Below are positions 8,661 to 20,412 of a stretch of DNA of 64,000 nucleotides, piece by piece. The stretch lies in contig JACRBJ010000004.1 of the NCBI GenBank assembly GCA_016234555.1, forward strand, positions 22,567-86,566. Reading direction: 5' to 3'. This DNA comes from Chloroflexota bacterium (lineage in GTDB: Bacteria; Chloroflexota; Anaerolineae; Anaerolineales; Villigracilaceae). A program made the position numbers and the translations under genes. Numbering within the stretch: position 1 is the first letter of the stretch; the number at the start of each line of letters is the position of its first letter. The notes below the pieces were generated by a model that was not told the origin of the DNA, did not search any database, and saw nothing but the letters and a program-made list of their open reading frames with translations.

Positions 8661-11600
8661 ATGGATTCAAAACAAAACTGGCTTGAACGACCCATCCATC
8701 CCGCCTTTCCCAAACTGACCTATGAGATCGCGATCTTCGCGGCGGTCATCCTGTTTGCAATCATCACACGCTTTTACATGCTCGAGGCGCGCGTCATGAG
8801 TCACGACGAAAGTTTGCACACATACTTCTCGTGGCTGCTCTATCGCGGGCAGGGCTACGAACATTCGCCCATGATGCACGGACCGCTCCAGTTCCATATG
8901 GTGGCGCTCACTTACTTTTTGTTTGGCTCAAACGATTTCACGTCTCGCATACCAGCAGCGCTGTTTAGCATCGCCATTGTTTGGATGGTCTGGTATTGGC
9001 GCAGATACCTCGGCAAGTGGGGTGCGCTGATCGCAGGTTTCCTGCTGGTCATTTCGCCGTACATGCTTTATTACGGGCGCTATGTCCGCAACGAATCTTT
9101 TGTTGGTTTATCCGGCATCATCATGTTGTATGCCATGCTTCGGCATCTCGAAGTCGGCGGCAAAAAATATCTGCTGATGCTCGCCGCCGCGCTTGCCCTG
9201 CACTACCTGACAAAGGAAACATCCTTTATTTATACAGCCCAGGCGCTGCTCTTCCTGGCGATTTATTTCATCGCCCAAGTCACACGCCGCCCGTGGAAGG
9301 ATTCAGAAAAGGATTACCGTTCCTTCATTATCGCGCTTGGGGTTGCCGTTCTGTTTGCAGGACTCGCCGTCGGGTATGGACTTTATATCCGTGATACCGC
9401 CACTCCCGCCGGCGCTGAGACCGCCATGCCGAGCAACCCGTTGGGCGAATCACCCCTCGCCCAACCCACAGGGGATTCTTTTCCCATCATTCTGGCTGTC
9501 CTCGCTGTGGCAGCGCTGGTGGCGCTGGTCTTCGCCGCAGTCTTTCTCGTCTCCGGCTACACTTGGGAAAAGATCCGCAACGAGCGCTCGTTCGACCTGC
9601 TCATGGTCTGCGGGACGATTGTGTTGCCGCAGTTATCCCCTCTCCTGGTCGCCTTGTGGAACGCAGCAGGCGCCGAGTTTGGATGGACGAAAGTTGTCAT
9701 CCCCACCACCGCATCCGAGGTGATCGGCTTGACAGGGCACGACATATTAATCACTGCAATATGTCTGGCTATCGTGTCCATCCTCGCCGCCGTGGCTGGC
9801 TGGCTCTGGAACAGGGAAAAATGGTGGCAGACCGCACTGGTTTTCTGGACGCCTTTCACCATTTTTTATACGACCGTCTTCACGAAAGGCGCCGGCTTCT
9901 TCACCGGCATCATCGGCTCGCTCGGCTACTGGATCGTGCAACAGGATGTACAGCGCGGCAGCCAGCCCTGGTATTTCTACGTGCTGATCCAGATTCCGAT
10001 CTATGAATTCCTCCCCGCCCTGGGTTTGATCCTCGCCATCATCCTTGGTCTGCGCCGAAAGCCCGCCCCCAATCCCAAACCCAAGGGCAGGGATGAAATC
10101 CTCGACCTGTTGAACGAATCAGAGATCGAGGAATCCGAAGAGAAGAATTTTCCCAATACCTTCAGCCTGCTGGTGTGGTGGAGTATTAGCAGCGTGATCG
10201 TGTTCACATATGCAGGCGAAAGAATGCCCTGGCTGACCCTTCACATGGCGTGGCCCATGATCCTGATCACAGGCTGGGCTCTGGGACGAATCATCGATAC
10301 AACCGACCTGTCGAGGTGGAAGGAACAGCTCGTTCCGCTCACGCTCGCCGCAGTCGCCATATTCATCGTCAGCGTGACGGGAACGATCCTCGCGTTGAAC
10401 GGACCCATCCCCCCGTTCCAGGGAAAGGAACTGGCGCAACTACAAGCCACCAGCACCTTCCTCCTGCCGCTTTTTGCAGCCATCTTTAGCGCAGTGGGCG
10501 TGGTCTATCTCTTCCGCGAGTGGACGTTCCAGCAGGTCCGGCATGTATTCGCACTGGTCTTCTTTGCGCTCCTCGCCGTGTTGACCGCGCGCGCCGCATT
10601 CCGCGCCTCGTACATCACCTACGACCAGGCGACAGAATACCTCGTCTATGCTCATGGGGCATCGGGCATCAAGGAAGTCATCGCACAGGCGGCTGAAATC
10701 TCGGAGCGCACCACGGGCGGCTTGGGAGTCCCGCTTGCCTACGACGCCAGCGCGCCCGATACGGGCGTCTCCTGGCCCTTCGTCTGGTACCTGCGCGACT
10801 TCACCCAGCAAACCTCCTTCGACCAGCCCACCCGCTCCCTGCGCGACTCGATGGTCGTCATCGTGGACGAAAAGAACTTCGACAAGATCGAGCCCGCGCT
10901 CGGTCCCGGCTTCTACCGCATGGACTACATCCGCATGTGGTGGCCCATGCAGGATTATTTCAGTCTTTCCTACGAGCGCGGAAAAAGCACACTGAGCATC
11001 GACCCGTCATTTGCCGCCGTGCTGGACACGGAACAGGTGGACAATTCCCTGCGGGAAACGTTCCAAAGCCAGAACCAGTTTCTGTCGTCAAAAGCAAAAA
11101 TCAAAGTGGAACAACCCGGCAAAAAGTGGAAGATCGAGGATTCGGGAATTGAGTATGAAGTTCAAAACGAGGGGCAGACGATCAACGCTTATTTCTACGG
11201 ACCTTTTCCGGAGGACTATGCATGTAAGGGGTTGTTGAGCGTATACAAATTGAACAAAGCGAGGGATTACACCCCCCTGTGCGAGGCGTTCACCAACGAC
11301 GCAGTCCGCGCAGGCATTATCCAAATCTGGCTCAATCGTGATTACACAAAATACGCCGAAGCCAAGGGGCGCGCGGACCTGACTCTCACCACCTGGAATC
11401 CCGCAGATAAGATGCGGTTGTATATCAGTCAGGATGTTGCAGCGAAAATCTGGAATTACGGCATCGCGCCGGCGGTCGTCCAGCCAGTCGAAGACCCAAC
11501 GGAGAAAAAATACGTCCCGCTCGCAGCTGACATTGTTCTGGATGTCTCGATGGAAAATCCGCTTGGGCTGAATGCGCCGCGTTCGCTTGCCTTTGCGAAG

Positions 11601-12410
11601 GACGGCACCATGTACGTGGCGGATTCGCGCAACCATCGTGTTATACACATGGATATCGCCGGAAACGTCCTGCAGGAATGGGGGAGCTTCGCTGACGGCG
11701 TCGGCACACCCATTGGCGACGGAACCTTCAACGAACCCTGGGGGATTGCCATCGCGCCCGACGGTTCGGTCTATGTGACAGACACCTGGAATCATCGCGT
11801 CGAGAAATTCACGGCGGAAGGAAAATTCATCACCGCCTGGGGAACCTTCGGACAGGGCGAAACACCCGAATCCTTCTACGGTCCGCGCGGACTGGCGGTG
11901 GACTCCGAGGGACGGGTTTACATCACAGACACCGGAAACAAGCGAATCGCGGTGTTCGACGCAAACGGTAATTTCATCACCGACTTTGGTTCCGCCGGCT
12001 TCGAGCCGGGACAGTTCGACGAACCTGTGGGTATCACTGTTGACAGGGAGGGAACCGTCTACGTGGCGGACACGTGGAACAGGCGCATCCAAACCTTTGT
12101 GCCAGTCGAAAGCGAAGGACAGTTGTCTTTTGTCCCCAAGAAGCAATGGGACGTGTACGGTTGGGTTGGGCAGTCGCTGGACAACAAGCCTTTCATCGCG
12201 GTGAACGATGCCCTGCACGTGTTCATCTCAGACCCCGACGGCTACCGCATCATGGAGTTCGATCCGAACGGAGAGCTTGTCCGCGTGTGGGATGACATCG
12301 AAACCGAAAGCAGTCTTGGAATCCCATCGGGCATCACAATCGACGGCGAGGGGCATGTCTGGGTGACGGACAGTTTGAACAACCGCGTCAGGCGATACAC
12401 CCTGCCGTAA
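8661..12410 (+). CDS. Multi-TM GT-C/Agl23-like (TIGR03663-type) glycosyltransferase fused to C-terminal NHL-repeat beta-propeller
   Basis: N-terminal SHDESLHTYFSWLLYRGQGYEHSPMMHGPLQFH and many TMs; C-terminal repeats such as NEPWGIAIAPDGSVYVTDTWNHRVEKFTAEGKFITAWG. Confidence 0.85.
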   Translation: MDSKQNWLERPIHPAFPKLTYEIAIFAAVILFAIITRFYMLEARVMSHDESLHTYFSWLLYRGQGYEHSPMMHGPLQFHMVALTYFLFGSNDFTSRIPAALFSIAIVWMVWYWRRYLGKWGALIAGFLLVISPYMLYYGRYVRNESFVGLSGIIMLYAMLRHLEVGGKKYLLMLAAALALHYLTKETSFIYTAQALLFLAIYFIAQVTRRPWKDSEKDYRSFIIALGVAVLFAGLAVGYGLYIRDTATPAGAETAMPSNPLGESPLAQPTGDSFPIILAVLAVAALVALVFAAVFLVSGYTWEKIRNERSFDLLMVCGTIVLPQLSPLLVALWNAAGAEFGWTKVVIPTTASEVIGLTGHDILITAICLAIVSILAAVAGWLWNREKWWQTALVFWTPFTIFYTTVFTKGAGFFTGIIGSLGYWIVQQDVQRGSQPWYFYVLIQIPIYEFLPALGLILAIILGLRRKPAPNPKPKGRDEILDLLNESEIEESEEKNFPNTFSLLVWWSISSVIVFTYAGERMPWLTLHMAWPMILITGWALGRIIDTTDLSRWKEQLVPLTLAAVAIFIVSVTGTILALNGPIPPFQGKELAQLQATSTFLLPLFAAIFSAVGVVYLFREWTFQQVRHVFALVFFALLAVLTARAAFRASYITYDQATEYLVYAHGASGIKEVIAQAAEISERTTGGLGVPLAYDASAPDTGVSWPFVWYLRDFTQQTSFDQPTRSLRDSMVVIVDEKNFDKIEPALGPGFYRMDYIRMWWPMQDYFSLSYERGKSTLSIDPSFAAVLDTEQVDNSLRETFQSQNQFLSSKAKIKVEQPGKKWKIEDSGIEYEVQNEGQTINAYFYGPFPEDYACKGLLSVYKLNKARDYTPLCEAFTNDAVRAGIIQIWLNRDYTKYAEAKGRADLTLTTWNPADKMRLYISQDVAAKIWNYGIAPAVVQPVEDPTEKKYVPLAADIVLDVSMENPLGLNAPRSLAFAKDGTMYVADSRNHRVIHMDIAGNVLQEWGSFADGVGTPIGDGTFNEPWGIAIAPDGSVYVTDTWNHRVEKFTAEGKFITAWGTFGQGETPESFYGPRGLAVDSEGRVYITDTGNKRIAVFDANGNFITDFGSAGFEPGQFDEPVGITVDREGTVYVADTWNRRIQTFVPVESEGQLSFVPKKQWDVYGWVGQSLDNKPFIAVNDALHVFISDPDGYRIMEFDPNGELVRVWDDIETESSLGIPSGITIDGEGHVWVTDSLNNRVRRYTLP

Positions 12411-12439
12411 TAACATTCCCTTCTTCGCAAGCATACCAG

Positions 12440-12476
12440 GAACGCAAAGGACAGCAGCCTTTGCGTTCTTTATTTT
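12440..12476 (+). terminator. Rho-independent terminator
   Basis: gaacgcaaagg-acagcag-cctttgcgttc followed by tttatttt. Confidence 0.85.
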
Positions 12477-12546
12477 CAGCGGAAAACCATAGATACAAGT
12501 CACAGCGCAAGCGTGACCTACATCGGGTGTGGATGATTTTTCATGG

Positions 12547-12555
12547 TGGTATAAT
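12547..12555 (+). promoter_or_regulatory. Extended -10 promoter element upstream of sucC
   Basis: TGGTATAAT, about 40 bp upstream of the sucC ATG. Confidence 0.55.
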
Positions 12556-12593
12556 GACGTTGTCGTCAAAAAATTTTCCCCCGAGGGAGACTA

Positions 12594-13733
<1,140 letters not shown>

Positions 13734-13736
13734 GCC

Positions 13737-14600
13737 ATGAGCATCCTGGTAGATAAAAACACACGATTACTGGTTCAAGGCGTTACGGGGAACGAAGGTC
13801 TGTTCCATACCACCCAGATGGTTGCTTATGGTACAAACGTTGTCGGCGGCGTGACCCCCGGCAAAGGCGGCGAGTGGGTTCTGGATGGGAAAGTCCCCGT
13901 CTTTGATTCGGTCAAGACCGCCAAAGAGGCGACGGACGCCAACGCGACGGTCATCTTTGTCCCTGCCCGTTTTGCGGCGGACGCCATGCTCGAAGCTGCG
14001 GATGCCGGTATCCCGCTTGTCATCTGTATCACCGAAGGTGTGGCGGTGCAGGATATGATGCGCGTCCGCAACTACCTCGACCAGAAGAAGGTGCGTCTCG
14101 TCGGTCCGAACTGCCCCGGTCTGCTGACCCCCGGCGAGGCCAAGGTCGGCATCATTCCCGGCAACATCGCCATCCCCGGCAATGTGGGCGTGGTCTCCCG
14201 CTCCGGCACACTGACCTACGAAGTGCTTTACGCGATGAAGAACCTCGGCATGGGAGCGTCCACCTGCGTGGGCATCGGCGGTGACCCGGTCAACGGGACC
14301 AACTTCCTCGACGTGCTGGAGATGTTCGAGCACGACCCGAAGACCGAGAAAGTCATTATGATCGGCGAGATCGGCGGCAACGAAGAGGAAAAGGCGGCGG
14401 AATACATCCGCACCACCATGACCAAGCCGGTAGCATCGTTCATCGCGGGGCAGACCGCTCCTCCCGGAAAGCGCATGGGACATGCCGGTGCGATCATCGA
14501 AGCCGGCGCCGGCACCGCCGCAGACAAGATCAAGGCGTTGACAGCCGCCGGCGTGAAGGTCGCCAAACACCCGGAAGAAATCCCGACGCTGTTGCAATAA
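13737..14600 (+). CDS. sucD: Succinyl-CoA ligase alpha subunit
   Basis: [57 protein letters not shown]. Confidence 0.95.
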   Translation: MSILVDKNTRLLVQGVTGNEGLFHTTQMVAYGTNVVGGVTPGKGGEWVLDGKVPVFDSVKTAKEATDANATVIFVPARFAADAMLEAADAGIPLVICITEGVAVQDMMRVRNYLDQKKVRLVGPNCPGLLTPGEAKVGIIPGNIAIPGNVGVVSRSGTLTYEVLYAMKNLGMGASTCVGIGGDPVNGTNFLDVLEMFEHDPKTEKVIMIGEIGGNEEEKAAEYIRTTMTKPVASFIAGQTAPPGKRMGHAGAIIEAGAGTAADKIKALTAAGVKVAKHPEEIPTLLQ

Positions 14601-14608
14601 CATTCTTT

Positions 14609-14655
14609 GTAGGGGCGGGGTTATCCCGCCCTGGGCGAGGAAACCTCGCCCCTAC
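14609..14655. repeat. REP-like palindromic GC-rich intergenic repeat
   Basis: gtaggggcg...cgcccctac enclosing ggcggggttatcccgcc and gggcgaggaaacctcgccc. Confidence 0.6.
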
Positions 14656-14660
14656 CATAC

Positions 14661-14693
14661 AAAAACATAGAGCCGCCCATGTGGGCGGCTCTA
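14661..14693 (-). terminator. Intrinsic terminator of the minus-strand acpP
   Basis: 12-bp stem tagagccgccca/tgggcggctcta; minus-strand 3' flank is tgtttttg. Confidence 0.75.
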
Positions 14694-14713
14694 CAGTTAT
14701 AATCTGGTTGGAA

Positions 14714-14962
14714 TTATTTCTTGTGGTCGTCAATATATTTGACGGCTTCACCGATCGTGGTGATTTTCTGGGCGTCCTCGTCGGAGATCTCGGCGCCGAA
14801 TTTGTCTTCGAAAGCCATGATCAATTCAACGAGATCGAGGGAATCGGCTTCGAGGTCTTCGCGGAAACGAGCCTCGGGTGTGATCTTCGCCTCATCCGCG
14901 CCGAGCAAATCCTTTACGATGGCAGTGAGTTCGGTATATGTGTCAGACATGACAGCCTCCAT
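14714..14962 (-). CDS. acpP: Acyl carrier protein
   Basis: [43 protein letters not shown]; canonical DSL phosphopantetheine site. Confidence 0.95.
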   Translation of the reverse strand: MEAVMSDTYTELTAIVKDLLGADEAKITPEARFREDLEADSLDLVELIMAFEDKFGAEISDEDAQKITTIGEAVKYIDDHKK

Positions 14963-15048
14963 TTTTTGGTTTTGACTGGCTTATTGTAATCGGTCTGGAA
15001 ACCGTGTCAAGCCAGCGTTTTATATATCACAGTCAGGAACACTCCCCC

Positions 15049-16086
15049 ATGTCAAAAGTTGCGCCAATAGACCAGAGAAAATCAGACCACATCAGAATCA
15101 ACCTGGAACAGGATGTCCGCTCGGCGTTGACCAGCGGGCTCGAGAAGTATCACTTCGTCCACGAGGCGCTGCCTGAACTCGACCTGAATCAGGTGAACCC
15201 AAGCCTCAAGTTGTTCGGCAAACGATTAGCCGCTCCCATCCTGATCAGTTCGATGACGGGCGGGACGGAGGAGGCTGGCGAGATCAACCAGCGGCTGGCG
15301 GAGGCGGCGCAGGAAGTCGGCGTGGCGATGGGAGTCGGCAGTCAACGCGCGGCGCTCGAACATCCCGAACAAACTCTCACCTTTTCCATCACACGCAAGG
15401 TCGCGCCTGACATTTTGCTCTTCGCCAACCTCGGCGCGGTGCAATTGAATTATGGCTTCGGCATCGATGAATGCCGCAAAGCCGTGGACATGATCCAGGC
15501 CGACGCGCTGATTCTGCATCTCAACCCGTTGCAGGAAGCCGTGCAGGATGCGGGCGACACAAACTTTGCAGGCTTGGCAAAGAAGATCGAGGAAATTTGC
15601 AAAAAATTGGAAGTGCCTGTGATCGCCAAGGAAGTTGGTTGGGGCATCTCCGAACGGACAGCCAAACTGCTCGCCGATTGCGGCGTCTCTGCCATTGACG
15701 TGGCAGGCGCGGGCGGCACAAGCTGGTCCCAAGTGGAGATGCACCGCGCCCCCGACGAATTCACCCGTCAACTCGCCGCAACGTTCGTCGGATGGGGCAT
15801 CCCCACTGCAGATTCAATCCTCAACGTTAAGAACGCCGTCTCCGATATGACGGTCTTCGCCAGCGGCGGACTCAAAGACGGGCTCGACATCGCCAAATCT
15901 ATTGCCCTCGGCGCGACATTGGGAGGCATGGCAGGTCAATTCCTCAAAGCCGCGGCGGTTTCAACTGAGAAAGCCGTTGAGATGATGAAACTTACGAAGC
16001 GGCAGATCGAGGTCACGATGTTTGCATCGGGAGTTAAAACGTTGGAAGGTTTAAAGGTTGGGCGGTTGGAGAAAGCGTACAAGTAA
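15049..16086 (+). CDS. fni: Type 2 isopentenyl-diphosphate delta-isomerase
   Basis: [85 protein letters not shown]. Confidence 0.92.
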   Translation: MSKVAPIDQRKSDHIRINLEQDVRSALTSGLEKYHFVHEALPELDLNQVNPSLKLFGKRLAAPILISSMTGGTEEAGEINQRLAEAAQEVGVAMGVGSQRAALEHPEQTLTFSITRKVAPDILLFANLGAVQLNYGFGIDECRKAVDMIQADALILHLNPLQEAVQDAGDTNFAGLAKKIEEICKKLEVPVIAKEVGWGISERTAKLLADCGVSAIDVAGAGGTSWSQVEMHRAPDEFTRQLAATFVGWGIPTADSILNVKNAVSDMTVFASGGLKDGLDIAKSIALGATLGGMAGQFLKAAAVSTEKAVEMMKLTKRQIEVTMFASGVKTLEGLKVGRLEKAYK

Positions 16087-16101
16087 ACAGGCAGGCAAGT
16101 A

Positions 16102-16491
16102 GTGCAGAAAAATCCTCGAATAGGGATGTTGTTCTCTCTGGTCTTCTGTGCGTTTTTTACCCTTTGGGCTTGCTCGGGCGAACAAGCTGATGCTTTTCCA
16201 CCACCCAGCACTTCCACCCCGGCAAGCTTTAATCTGAACATCCCTCAAAAAGCGCTTTGGAGAAATTATCTGTTCGTTTCCGCCGAAGTGACTGATGAAG
16301 CAAGCTGCCGGCTGACCTACATCCCGCCATCGGGAAATAAAAAAATAATGGATGTGACCGCGGACTCAAGCGGGTTGTGTGAGTGGCAATGGAAGATCGA
16401 GGAGACGGATGGAAAAGGCAACGCGAGGCTGATCTTCACCATCGACGGGGTGAGCGAAACGCATTTCATCGAAGTCCGTTCGAGTTTCTAG
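16102..16491 (+). CDS. Small secreted lipoprotein of unknown function
   Basis: Signal/lipobox-like LVFCAFFTLWACSGEQ; start codon uncertain (GTG 16102 or internal ATG 16126). Confidence 0.6.
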   Translation: MQKNPRIGMLFSLVFCAFFTLWACSGEQADAFPPPSTSTPASFNLNIPQKALWRNYLFVSAEVTDEASCRLTYIPPSGNKKIMDVTADSSGLCEWQWKIEETDGKGNARLIFTIDGVSETHFIEVRSSF

Positions 16492-16511
16492 CTGTATAAT
16501 TACCCAAATAT

Positions 16512-17759
16512 ATGTCCTGGCTGCAACATCAATTCCCCATTCGACGAACCGTCCGCAAGACGATTTTATTTTGTCTGTTTGCTCTGACAGCGTGTCAGCC
16601 CGCTTCGCCGCGGGTCATTACAATTCTCGACGGGGGACAGACTCATCGCGTGGAAGCCAGCGGCGGGACAGTGGATTCGATTTTGAAGGAGGCGGGCATC
16701 CAGCTTGGAACAAATGACAGCGTGCTGGTGGACGGCGCCGTCACGCCAATCGACCAATCCATCCCAGCGGATGCACTGACGATTCAAATCCGCCGTGCAG
16801 TGACTTTGACTCTCGTGAAGCCAGACGGCGGGCAGACCATCGAAACGTCCGCGCTGACGGTGGGAGAGGCGCTCGACGAAGCGGGCTTTACCCCGCCGCA
16901 GGGCGACCTGCTCGACCCGTCCGCAGAAACAGCCATCGTCCAGCCGTTGACCGTGACCGTGATCCCCGCCCGCGAGTTAACCATCTTCGTCAGTGGCAAG
17001 GCGTTGACCGTCCGCTCGGCGGCAAAAACCGTCGGGGAGGTTTTAGCTGAGGCTGGAGTCCCACTCGTCGGGTTGGACATCAGCTCCCCGCCGGAAAGCG
17101 AAGCGCCGCCAGCCGACGGTCAAATCCGCGTGGTGCAAATCCGCGAGAGTTTCGAGATCACGCTGGAGCCGATTCCCTTCGAAGAGGAAGTGACCTACTC
17201 CCCTGACGTGCCGTTTGGCGAGTCGGAAACGATCCAGCCCGGCGTGGAGGGCATCGCGATGATTCGCGAGAAAATCCGCTACGAGGATGGCGCAGAGGTC
17301 AGCCGCACAAGGGAGGAAAGGACAACCCTGCGCGAACCGCAAACTCGCATCGTGCAGGGCGGCGAAAAGATCGTGCTTGCACCCGTGGGCGGGAATATCC
17401 CCTACGATTACTGGTATGCGACGGAGATGTATGCTTCGGTGTATTCGCCCTGCGAGAGCGGCACGGGAGGCTGTTCGTACGGGACTGCAAGCGGTGCGCA
17501 CGCAGGCTATGGCATCGTGGCGGTGGATTATTCGATTTACAGTTACCTTGCCGGGATGAAGGTTTACATCCCCGGCTACGGCGTGGCGACCATCGGCGAC
17601 ACGGGCGGCGGACCGATCATCGAGAGCGTCTTCGGCGTACCGCGCACCAAATGGATCGACCTGGGTTTCAACGACGGCGAGATCGTGGACATGACGGGCT
17701 GGGTGACGGTATATTTCCTCGCGCCCGCACCGGCGGAGATACCCTATTTTCTGAAATAA
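16512..17759 (+). CDS. G5/DUF348-type repeat and 3D-domain cell-wall protein (YabE/Rpf-like architecture)
   Basis: Three DUF348-like repeats (ITILDGGQTHRVEASGGTVDSILKEAGI...), G5-like segment, C-terminal 3D-like GIVAVDYSIYSYLAGMKVYIPGYGVATIGDTGG. Confidence 0.8.
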   Translation: MSWLQHQFPIRRTVRKTILFCLFALTACQPASPRVITILDGGQTHRVEASGGTVDSILKEAGIQLGTNDSVLVDGAVTPIDQSIPADALTIQIRRAVTLTLVKPDGGQTIETSALTVGEALDEAGFTPPQGDLLDPSAETAIVQPLTVTVIPARELTIFVSGKALTVRSAAKTVGEVLAEAGVPLVGLDISSPPESEAPPADGQIRVVQIRESFEITLEPIPFEEEVTYSPDVPFGESETIQPGVEGIAMIREKIRYEDGAEVSRTREERTTLREPQTRIVQGGEKIVLAPVGGNIPYDYWYATEMYASVYSPCESGTGGCSYGTASGAHAGYGIVAVDYSIYSYLAGMKVYIPGYGVATIGDTGGGPIIESVFGVPRTKWIDLGFNDGEIVDMTGWVTVYFLAPAPAEIPYFLK

Positions 17760-17814
17760 CCCCAGACCATAAAGGTTTTGAAAGCCTTTAGAGGCTGTCT
17801 GAAAACCTGTTTTA

Positions 17815-17879
17815 ACCACAGATAAACACGGATAAACACTGATTCAAAAAATCCTTTTCATCTGTGTTTATCTGCGGTG
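17815..17879. repeat. Imperfect inverted intergenic repeat (ACCACAGATAAACAC type)
   Basis: accacagataaacac...gtgtttatctgcggt arms with one mismatch. Confidence 0.65.
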
Positions 17880-17927
17880 AATTTTCGACCTTTCGGACAA
17901 TCTCTTGGATTCTCCTGGAATGAGATC

Positions 17928-19076
17928 ATGACCAAAACACAAAAAAGAGTTATCGCTGTTCTTTCTTTCATTGCGACCGCGCTGGTGATGTCAGCCGGGT
18001 TTTACGTTTGGAGCAATTACCGGGCTTTTGCCACCAAGCCGCTCGGTCCCGCGCTGCCGCAAATTGCCACACAAACCCTGCCGGCGACGTGGACCGCCGC
18101 GCCGGTCACACCACCGGTTGCGGGAGCAAACACGCTCGCGCCGACCATTAGCTTCCCGACGAACACACCCGCGCCCCTGTGCGGCGGACCCGCCGTCATG
18201 AACATCCTCGCCATCGGGCAGGACCAGCGCTCGAACAACTATCAATACGGATTGGGCGATGTAGTGCGCGTGGTGCGTGTGGACTTCGCCACCCCCAGAG
18301 TGACCGTACTGGAGTTTCCGCGCGACCTGTGGGTGGAAATCCCCTACATCTCCGACAACCTGGACGGTCTCGACCACGGCAAGTTGAATCAAGCCTATCT
18401 GTACGGTCAGCCCGGCGACGGTTTCGCCTATTGGGACGACCCAAGCCAGGGTCCCGGCTTGCTGTCGTTAACGCTCAACCTCAACTTCGGCGTCAATGTC
18501 GACCATTACCTCGCCGTCAACATGCGCACCTTCGAGGATGTGGTCAACGCTATCGGCGGGATCACGCTTGAAGTGCCAGATATCGAAACCGCGCACAACA
18601 CAGGTCTGCCCATCGGCAGGCATCATCTCGGCGGCTCCGAGGCGCTCAAAGTGGCGCGCAACCGCGAGGAAGGCATGTTCGAGCGCGTCAGCAACCAGAA
18701 CCTTGTCCTGTGCGCGATGCGGGATAAAGTCCTCAGCCCAAATACCATCACGAAGATTCCCGAACTGATCCAGTCGTTTCAGGACAACGTGCAGACCGAC
18801 TTCACGCCCGAACAACTCAGCCAGCTGGCATGTCTCGGCGCTCAACTGCCGACGGAGAACATCGCTTTCGCCAGCTTCCCCGAAGAACTCTTCACTGAAA
18901 TCCGCATCTACGAAGACCCTGCCTACCCCAAGGGGCTGCTGATCTTCGACGCGGATTTCGATGTCCTGCGCAGTTACGTGACGCTTTTCCAGGCTGGCGC
19001 GTGGCCCGAGCTTTCCACCTCAACCACAACAACGGAGACGGAAGAGGAGACATCCTCAACCTCGTTTTGCCCATGA
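17928..19076 (+). CDS. LytR-CpsA-Psr (LCP) family protein
   Basis: NILAIGQDQR...VRVDFATPRVTVLEFPRDLWVEIPYI...KLNQAYLYG...GITLEVPD; N-terminal TM. Confidence 0.88.
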   Translation: MTKTQKRVIAVLSFIATALVMSAGFYVWSNYRAFATKPLGPALPQIATQTLPATWTAAPVTPPVAGANTLAPTISFPTNTPAPLCGGPAVMNILAIGQDQRSNNYQYGLGDVVRVVRVDFATPRVTVLEFPRDLWVEIPYISDNLDGLDHGKLNQAYLYGQPGDGFAYWDDPSQGPGLLSLTLNLNFGVNVDHYLAVNMRTFEDVVNAIGGITLEVPDIETAHNTGLPIGRHHLGGSEALKVARNREEGMFERVSNQNLVLCAMRDKVLSPNTITKIPELIQSFQDNVQTDFTPEQLSQLACLGAQLPTENIAFASFPEELFTEIRIYEDPAYPKGLLIFDADFDVLRSYVTLFQAGAWPELSTSTTTTETEEETSSTSFCP

Positions 19077-19915
19077 AGGATTTTTCCGCGATTCCTCCGC
19101 TGGATGCCCATGCCGTGCTCAGGCGGTTTGGTTTGCGCGCCGATAAAAGTCTGGGACAGAATTTTTTGCAGGATGCCGAGGCGCTGGAACGAATCGCGCT
19201 GGCGGCGGAGATTCAGGCGGACGACACCGTGCTGGAGATTGGTCCCGGCTTGGGGAGCCTGACCCGCTACTTGGCGGTTTCTGCCCGCGAAGTGGTCGCC
19301 CTCGAACTCGACCCGGAGCTGATTCCCCCACTGCGGGCTGTGCTTGCACCGCATCCGAACGTGCATGTGGTTCAGGGTGACATCTTGAAGACGGCTGTCT
19401 CGGAGCTGGTCGGCAGGCAAGATTATCTGGTAGTTGCAAACATCCCCTATTACATCACGTCCGCGATCATGCGCCACCTGTTGGAAGGGACTCCCAAACC
19501 GCGCCGCATCGTACTGACCATCCAAAAGGAAGTGGCAGAGCGCATCTGCGCCGGAGCTGGGGATTTGAGTCTGCTGGCGTTGAGCGTGCAGGTGTACGGC
19601 AAGCCGTCGATTGCGGCGGTGATTCCAGCCACGGCGTTTCATCCCGCGCCCAAAGTTGATTCCGCCATCCTGCGGGTTGATATTTACCCGCAACCGTTGA
19701 TTCCGCGAGAAACGCTCCCAACCTTCTTCAAACTCACCAAGGCTGGTTTCAGCCAAAAGCGCAAGACCCTGCGCAACTCGCTTTCGTCAGGACTGCACAT
19801 CAAAACCCAGGAAGCTGAGTCGCTGCTAAAGTCCACTGGCATAGACCCAATGCGCCGCGCAGAGACTCTGTCCATCGAGGAATGGGGAGGGCTGTGCGAG
19901 GAGTGGGAAAAGTGA
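19073..19915 (+). CDS. rsmA: 16S rRNA (adenine1518/1519-N6)-dimethyltransferase
   Basis: GLRADKSLGQNFLQDAEALERI; VLEIGPGLGSLTRYLA; VVANIPYYITSAIMRHLLE. ATGA overlap with the upstream LCP gene. Confidence 0.95.
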   Translation: MKDFSAIPPLDAHAVLRRFGLRADKSLGQNFLQDAEALERIALAAEIQADDTVLEIGPGLGSLTRYLAVSAREVVALELDPELIPPLRAVLAPHPNVHVVQGDILKTAVSELVGRQDYLVVANIPYYITSAIMRHLLEGTPKPRRIVLTIQKEVAERICAGAGDLSLLALSVQVYGKPSIAAVIPATAFHPAPKVDSAILRVDIYPQPLIPRETLPTFFKLTKAGFSQKRKTLRNSLSSGLHIKTQEAESLLKSTGIDPMRRAETLSIEEWGGLCEEWEK

Positions 19916-20388
19916 CGAACACTTTGAGCAGCACATCAATTAAGCCGCGAACACGGCGAATACTCATAGTTTTCTCGTTGATTATTCTTTGCCTGCCCAT
20001 TATCTACTGTTGCGGACTGCCATACATAACCGGGCAGGCATGCGTGGATTTCATGAGCGGACAGGTGCCGCCAAAAGCAGAGGACATCTTTTTTCAGAAG
20101 GTACTCGAAGCTGTTGCAAACGAAGATTATCAATGGCTCGCCACCGTGACCACAGATAATGCGCTGCTGGAATTGAAGGAACTCCGTCCCAAATTGAGTA
20201 ATAAATATGAAGTTGTTTGGGGAGATGACCTGGCAGGCGAATATGAACGAACCCTGATGTTTGACAACGGCACAAAGGTATTTTTAGTGTTTTGGGGTTC
20301 CTGGCCAAACTGTCCAGACTTCAATGTGACAGAAGAAGAGACATTTGAGAACTTGGAGCTAATCTCCATTGAAGAACAAGTGGATTAG
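19912..20388 (+). CDS. Hypothetical single-TM protein
   Basis: GTGA overlap with the rsmA stop; TM ILIVFSLIILCLPIIYCCGLPYI. Confidence 0.55.
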   Translation: MTNTLSSTSIKPRTRRILIVFSLIILCLPIIYCCGLPYITGQACVDFMSGQVPPKAEDIFFQKVLEAVANEDYQWLATVTTDNALLELKELRPKLSNKYEVVWGDDLAGEYERTLMFDNGTKVFLVFWGSWPNCPDFNVTEEETFENLELISIEEQVD

Positions 20389-20412
20389 ATAAGGTCAAAA
20401 AAGGTATCGACA

